Shown: positions 58,877 to 64,000 of the stretch, piece by piece
Layout: the number at the start of each line of letters is the position of its first letter
Numbering within the stretch: position 1 is the stretch's first letter
From: Polytrichum commune
Taxonomy: Eukaryota > Streptophyta > Polytrichopsida > Polytrichales > Polytrichaceae
Reading direction: 5' to 3'
DNA length: 64,000 nt
Assembly: GCA_950295325.1 (NCBI GenBank)
Contig: OX485806.1
Span: 57,159,169-57,223,168, forward strand
The notes under the pieces: model-generated
Databases searched by the model: none
Told to the model about the DNA's origin: nothing
Seen by the model: the letters and a program-made list of their open reading frames with translations, nothing else
Program-made: the position numbers and the translations under genes

Positions 58877-59344
58877 ATGGGAGATGAGAGAGACATGTTT
58901 GCTGGATTAGGATGGGAGAAGGAAATTAGAAGTCTAGGAGATCCTCATATTCCATTTAATCCATCGCCGGAATTTGAGTTTGTTGCTGGAAATCAAAGTA
59001 GTGATGACTACGAGCTGACTCCATTTTCGCAGTCTACACAAGCATGGAGGTGGAGGGTGCAAGAGGAGCAAAAACAATATGAGAAAAAGGAAAAAAGGCA
59101 GGAAGATGTGCCGGAGAAGGATGTTGATTTAGATGAAGACAAATCGAACGAAACGGAGGAGGAGGTGAAGGTGGAAGGGGAATCTTCGAAGTCTCTTTCA
59201 TTTCGCGAACGGATGAGAGGAATGACGCCGCATCATCTTCCGTTGAAGGATCGAAAGAGAGATAAGACAATTTCTTATATGGATTTGCTTCGACCGGGTC
59301 CACCTCCCTCGCAATCATCTAAGAAGTATGCAAAACGGAAATAG
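58877..59344 (+). CDS. MULE gene B: small charged protein, convergent with transposase
   Basis: Intact ORF of about 155 residues from the ATG at 58877, aligned with the start in copy 1 (the upstream ATG at 58856 is not conserved). N-terminus MGDERDMFAGLGWEKEIRSL, then GDPHIPFNPSPEFEF and SSDDYELTPF. A central Gln/Lys/Glu-rich coiled-coil-like segment follows, then acidic DLDEDKSNETEEEVK, and a strongly conserved C-terminus SLSFRERMRGMTPHHLPLKD then KTISYMDLLRPGPPPS and a basic tail. Conservation between two otherwise decayed copies implies it was a functional element gene. I do not recognise the family; by position it recalls mudrB of maize MuDR, without visible sequence similarity. Confidence 0.75.
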   Translation: MGDERDMFAGLGWEKEIRSLGDPHIPFNPSPEFEFVAGNQSSDDYELTPFSQSTQAWRWRVQEEQKQYEKKEKRQEDVPEKDVDLDEDKSNETEEEVKVEGESSKSLSFRERMRGMTPHHLPLKDRKRDKTISYMDLLRPGPPPSQSSKKYAKRK

Positions 59345-59505
59345 AGTTGATAGACATAGGAAACATTGTAATACAAAATTTTGAAGCAAATAAAAATAAT
59401 CATTGAGATTATACCTTTATTATATCAATCAATTATTGCTTCACAAGAGGTCCAGAAATGGACACATATATCATAGCCCAAAGTACTGCTAGGCTGAGAT
59501 AAATC
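59345..59505. other. Intergenic gap between convergent MULE genes
   Basis: 161 bp, AT-rich, separating the two stop codons. It probably holds both 3' untranslated regions, with AATAAA-like AAATAAAAATAAT near 59388. Confidence 0.4.
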
Positions 59506-62500
59506 CTAAGAAGTAGACTTTGTCAAAAGACCCCCTTCGAGGATGAGTTTGACTTCGTTGAAGCTAAATGTCGGGGCGTGAATGAACAAATTCACTTCCG
59601 CATCCAAATTAGAAACCTTGATGAAAATGTAATACAAATGCTTACAATTCAAATAAGAATTTCGTTTGCGGCTGAACTTGGAAATCATATCCAAGAAAAA
59701 TGCGCAGTTGCACTCTGGAAGAGAACTGACTGTCACTTGGTAGATCGGTGGTTGGGGTTCTGATTTGGACTGCAGTGTGATAATGCAACCAAATCCCGGT
59801 TGAGGGATCATAGTTAACTTCATAACGGTACCATGCATAGCTTCAGCAGAGGCCACCATCTGCCTCTGCTTTGCCGAAGGTGCGCTACTGGATCGCCGAA
59901 CAAGCTTGGACAATCTTGTCGGAGGGATCATGTCGGGGTTTTCTGGAACACGGATTCCAGACATATCCAGCGGGGGAGCAGAGTTGGTGAAGAGTTGAGT
60001 CGGTGTGATGCGCTCCTTTGGTGGGAGTTGAAAACCTGCGTTCTCAAGGGCGAAGATATCCGAGCGGGTGAGTTTGGTACCAATCTTCACGGGCCAGATT
60101 GGGGGAATAGGAGGCTTCTGGTCATGAGCAGAGAACGGCATGACCCATTTCCGACGAGGGCCCTTCACGCAACGCTCAATGTCGTCGGGGCAAAAGACAA
60201 AGTCCGTGCGCTTCATAGATTGGAGTTTGTAATGATGCCACATACCGGTGTAGGTCGGCGCAGGGACGCTCTTATTATTAGTGACGATTCTTGCGGTGCA
60301 CTTCTTCTTCGTGCCCGCATGATTAGCCCAACAAGACTTCCCAGACGTATAGGGTATGCGGGCAATATGCCGGCAATATGCCGGCAATATGCCAAAGAGA
60401 GACATCTACTTTGGTTTCTTGCACGGCAATGACACGCTGGAAACCAAGTCCTGCAGGTGAAGGCACTTGAACCTCTTGTACAGAGGGGGAAGACTCCTCA
60501 ATGATAGTGGGTAGTGTTTCTGGTTGAGATCGAGTGACACGCTTACCGGGGGGAGGGCGAGAGAAGTTCACGGTATCGGGGCGGTGGGTCTCGCCATCAT
60601 CACCAATTGGAGTGTCTAATCTTCGCTTCTGCGATCCAAACACCTCGGCGCCCTCAAGGTGTGGATCGCGAGTGCAAAATTCTTCCCCACCGGACATGTC
60701 AAGCAAGACCTTCTGCAACACTGTGGGGTCGCCAGTACGCTGAGCTCGACGTTGAGCACCCCTGAGCTTTAGTTCTTCTTTGCTTGGACCATCTCCGCCA
60801 ATTCCACCTTTAAGGAACTGGTAGTATGCAACAACTTGTAAGAAGGCGCGAATGTAGTCGTCAACCGTAGCCACGTATAGATCTCCACCCTTGTTGCCGG
60901 AGGCTTGAAGCCATTTGTTGTGGACGGACTCCGCAAGATTGCACGACGGCATCTCGGCCAATTGGTCTTGGGTTAAAACCTTTTCCTGATTGGAGAAATC
61001 AAGTATTAATATAAATGTACAGAGAGAGGAAATCGAATCCAAGAAAAACCAATAATGAATTATGAAGGAGATGTACCAGTTCCATGAAACCACCCCATTG
61101 AAGGTAGCGGAAGTGCCAAAAAGCAAGCCAGAGCTGAAGATGCTTGAGACCGTCCTCACTTGTACAATTCGATGACGCCCACCAAGCCTTGATAGCTAGG
61201 TACCTAGTCTCAGCCTCTTCCATAGATGACGCATTTCGATATTGAAGGCAAAGATGTCTATGTTGGTCTTGTAACTCATGCTTTATATACGATTTCGTAT
61301 GTTTTTCGAGCGATTGTTTCCAATGGAAAAAACAAGTGCGCTCACGACCCTCCATTGGAACTTTGGGATCCCCCGAACCATATACAATGCGAACAGCGTT
61401 CCAATTGGCTTGGGCACTGTCCGCCATGAAGCCTATAAAGTTTGGATGTGGGATACCGTGTCGGGCCATGACGTGGTTGAGGTTCTGCCAGAAGAGAACT
61501 TGGGCATCCTTATCCTCCGATTGGAAATCACAACATGAAATGGTCATGACCCGTTGATAAGTCCCATCGTACACATGAGCGGCCATGGTGGTCCACCCTT
61601 TGACCCGCTTCACGTGATCGGACATCATCCACGCGCTCTCCAGGTCCCCACCCGGTTGCATCCGACGAACCAAATCCACTCCACTTCCAGGACCAACCTC
61701 CGACATCTTGAAGACGAACACCTTGTCTGTATCGTCACCTTGTCCTGGGAATTGGTTCCGTTGGACGTAGGCCCAATTGCTAACGCCTCGGAGCTTTGCG
61801 ATGCCATCCATAACACCAAACCTCCGCAAATATTTGAAAGAGGTAACCTTAGAGCGAAGGTTTGGGGAATTCAACTCTCTACAGCTCTCAAAAACAGGTT
61901 CAAGCTCTTTTAAAGAGAAGAGACGGTGTGTGTCATTATCGCCAGAAAGGAGAAACTCACCAACAATGTCCTTGCTAGCTTCAAGGACGATCTTGCTGTG
62001 GGTGGCTTGAGGCGTACGTTCAACGTGCTCCTCAAGAAGTGCATTGATACGCTTCCGACTGTCTCTGCAGTCTCCAACCTTCACTGGATGTTGATGAGAA
62101 CCGAGATGAATGCAGGCTCTTTGGGATGACTCCTTCCCATGGACGTAGAAGATTTTGGCCTCGCATAGTGCAATGCATTTGGGAGGCTCTTTACAGATCC
62201 TGCAGACAAGAGTAGATCCGGATGGCACAATGCCAGAGAGACGGAAAGGATCTTTAGTGAAACCTTCAAATTCTGTGTCATTGACCTTAGAGGTACGATG
62301 GGCGCGTTGAAGGTAATCACAACTCGGGTTTTGGCATTGGAGATGGCCAACACAGGTAGAGGAACGAAATGCAAGGCCAACGTCGTTTGTAATGTTGGTG
62401 GTTTGAGTCTTAGTCCAAACATGGCCATCATATTGCTTGTCCATGCCGTCCAACGACTTGGCCCTGGTTTGAGATGAAGAGACTTCTGCTGCAGGGAGGA

Positions 62501-63200
62501 CAAATAACTGGGTGCCATCGAAACGAGGGGGAAGGTGATTAACTTCTTGGATTTTGATTTTATCGTAATCTATTTTCTTGAGGACGTTCTTACTACCGGG
62601 CATAGAGCCAAGACGACGAAGACATTGAACAATAGTTTGAGGAGGTTTAGACGTAGGGACCGAAGGAGTTGAAGGGACAGAGCTAGATGGAGAAGGCGTT
62701 ATGTAGGATGCAAAGGGAAACAAATGAGGGGAATCATGGACAGCAACCTTATACACTGGTACATCTTCACTCGAAGAATCAGACAAGTCTATAACGTTGT
62801 CTACACCAGGCTCGGTCTTGACGCTTATTACGGGGGGTGTGCTAAAGGCAACAGTGGATGATCGAAGAGGAGGAAGGATTTCTGTTGACACTTCCATCTG
62901 AGAATCTGGCCAGCCACAAACCCTATACTTTCCCGCGCCAAGCTCCCACACTACATTGCCATTGTCAGTTATCTTGGAGGTCTCATGGAAGGTATGAACG
63001 AGCAATCCAGTATCAGGATGGTAGATCTCACGCTCTACCCATATTGTACTAGCTTTCAAAGAGAACCTAATGCTAAGATGAAGCTCCGAGACAACAACAA
63101 TACCTTGTGCACCAATGGGGAATATAATAGGGACCCCGATGCCATGTGAACGAAGTTCGGCCATCTCAGAGACGGGAGGAAGAATTGAGGTGGAAGCCAT
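59506..63200 (-). pseudogene. MULE transposase, copy 2 (single visible frameshift)
   Basis: Exon 1 63200-61077, intron 61076-60986 (91 bp, GTACAT...CAATCAG), exon 2 60985-59506. Length without the frameshift would be about 1190 residues. I chose MASTSILPP (63200) over the upstream Met because copy 1 starts at the same place. Parts: a beta-rich N-terminal region (residues 1-95), a Ser/Pro linker, a putative Cys/His zinc domain (about 290-400: CVGHLQCQNPSCDYLQRAH, CRICKEPPKC), a MULE core (about 540-690) with AHVYDGTYQRVMT (first Asp), FMADSAQANWNAV (second Asp) and CFFHWKQSLEKH, and a SWIM finger (PECNC...LNCKH) near the C-terminus. Exon 1 is fully open. In exon 2 an 11-bp unit is triplicated at 60361-60393, adding 22 bp and shifting the frame; otherwise exon 2 is open (60985-60394, then 60390-59506). 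It is the best preserved transposase here. Confidence 0.88.
60361..60393. repeat. 11-bp unit in three exact copies, causing a frameshift
   Basis: GGCAATATGCC three times. Copy 1 has the single-unit form (LWHIARVPY), and with one unit copy 2 would read LWHIARIPY. Two extra units (22 bp) break the frame. Confidence 0.92.
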
Positions 63201-63276
63201 GAAGGCAGAGAAAGCAAACGTGAAGGAACAAAGATGCAAAGATGCATAGAGAAGGAGAATGGTGATGACGATGAAG

Positions 63277-63284
63277 TTATAAAC
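63277..63284 (-). promoter_or_regulatory. Possible TATA box of MULE transposase, copy 2
   Basis: GTTTATAA on the minus strand, about 80 bp upstream of the ATG at 63200, similar in spacing to copy 1. Confidence 0.35.
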
Positions 63285-63402
63285 AAATACGCATGAATAT
63301 CAGGAAGGAGACAAAACTGTCAGGCATCCTAAAAAAAGATACCCCTAATTACAAAGATGGTTGTCAGATAGTAAAGCGCGCCTCCCATCATATAGGAAGA
63401 GG

Positions 63403-63845
63403 GGGGGAGTGGAGATAGTGGAAATATCTATGAAGAAGACAACAAGGAGGTAGCACAACAAATTGAGAAGGCGTTAGAAGAGCGAGAACCGATGTCGGGA
63501 CAACCAACGATTCAAGCAAGAGAAAAAATGAAGGCGTCCAAGAGGAAAGCGGCAAAGGAAGATCTGAAATCAAATTTGTTGGGAGGCCGCGAAAGAGCTG
63601 AAGGAGGAGACCCATGCGCAGAAACCCTAAGTGTGGATGTTGTGACCCCTGCTTCAAGATTTCTGCGAAGCAAGGCGGGCGGAACACAACAAACATCAAG
63701 GCGAGGGCGTGGCCGCGGGAGAGGAATGGCGCAAGTAAACCTCGGAGATTCGAGAAGCACTCCAATATCGCCGACAGAGGACGGGACCTCGGAAGATAGT
63801 GGCGCCAATATAGGGGCTTCAGTGGAGGGCATACTCCAAATTCTG
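63403..63845 (+). CDS. Exon of an unrecognised gene divergent from the transposase
   Basis: Open from an acceptor-like ATATAG at 63402, with a first Met at 63492, to a perfect donor GTAAGG at 63846. Reads an acidic helix (IYEEDNKEVAQQIEKALEER), a basic stretch (KMKASKRKAAKEDLKSN), then SRFLRSKAGG, an RGRGRGRG box and a Ser/Thr-rich acidic end. Low-complexity, nucleic-acid-binding-like composition, no known domain. It could be a third MULE gene or the 5' exon of a neighbouring gene. The remaining bases to 64000 look like intron. Confidence 0.4.
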
Positions 63846-64000
63846 GTAAGGTGTCGGGATCTCGGCCAAGCTATGTTCGCCAACGTTTTTGCTTTCTATC
63901 ACCTTGATTTCTCATAGTATTTGGAATATCAGCTTGACTTGCTTTCGGCCTTGTCTTGATTTGGGTTTAGGAACATGTTAGGAAAGGTATGTTTGTGCTT

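Larger units (their letters stand above)
58354..64000 (-). mobile_element. MULE copy 2, nearly intact, running to or beyond the right edge
   Basis: Inverted relative to copy 1. It has a terminal region 58354-58425, gene B on the plus strand (58877-59344), the two-exon transposase on the minus strand (63200-59506) and a divergent ORF from 63403. No second terminus was seen before 64000, so the right boundary is unknown. Confidence 0.8.

Overview
The window looks like transposon-dense nuclear heterochromatin of a plant (streptophyte). The evidence is retroelement primer-binding sites TGGTATCAGAGC (complementary to the plant initiator tRNA-Met 3' end), chromovirus-type Ty3/gypsy elements, Ty1/copia, a Mutator-like (MULE) family, CACTA-like termini, short GT-AG introns of about 60-150 bp, and satellites. 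I cannot name the species. I see no bacterial-style operon, no rRNA and no convincing tRNA, and no host gene I would call intact.

Layout: 1-1985 is a 105-bp satellite. 1986-3720 and 19510-22322 are two arrays of one about 139-bp satellite whose monomer carries a perfect 24-bp palindrome. Between them lies a multi-exon minus-strand gene (4815-19450), here called gene X, split by a solo LTR (3830-4801, TSD GCACG) and a 10.6-kb three-LTR gypsy element (5178-15782, TSD GAGGA). 22323-31757 is a nested gypsy cluster: a diverged LTR with a gag start, a full-length non-autonomous element (23413-30435), then an RT-bearing pol fragment. 31758-37402 is MULE copy 1, decayed. 38404-42199 is a CACTA-like element carrying a broken FCP1/NIF-type HAD phosphatase-like gene. 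42200-48050 is AT-rich with a 2.1-kb solo LTR (44377-46472). 48051-49022 is another family-1 LTR, and 49184-50640 a copia pol relic. 50985-54852 is a second, 5'-truncated copy of gene X. 54853-about 58000 is an internally deleted gypsy element of a second LTR family on the minus strand. 58354 to the end is MULE copy 2, nearly intact.

Two things stand out. (1) Gene X, spliced conceptually over about 12 exons, reads as a ParB-like (GNHR) domain followed by a class-beta amino-DNA-methyltransferase-like domain (degenerate motif IV, then D-x-x-CGxG motif I at the C-terminal side). This layout is typical of bacterial and phage ParB-methylase proteins, but here it is intron-rich, repeated and decaying in plant heterochromatin. 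(2) The MULE has a two-gene convergent plan: a large SWIM-zinc-finger transposase with one intron, and a small acidic protein B on the opposite strand. Copy 2 is disabled mainly by a triplicated 11-mer.

The gypsy family is also informative. Two separate copies share the same loss of the RT core and the same fourfold tandem copying of an RNase H segment lacking its first catalytic Asp, yet have near-identical LTRs, so they probably moved in trans.
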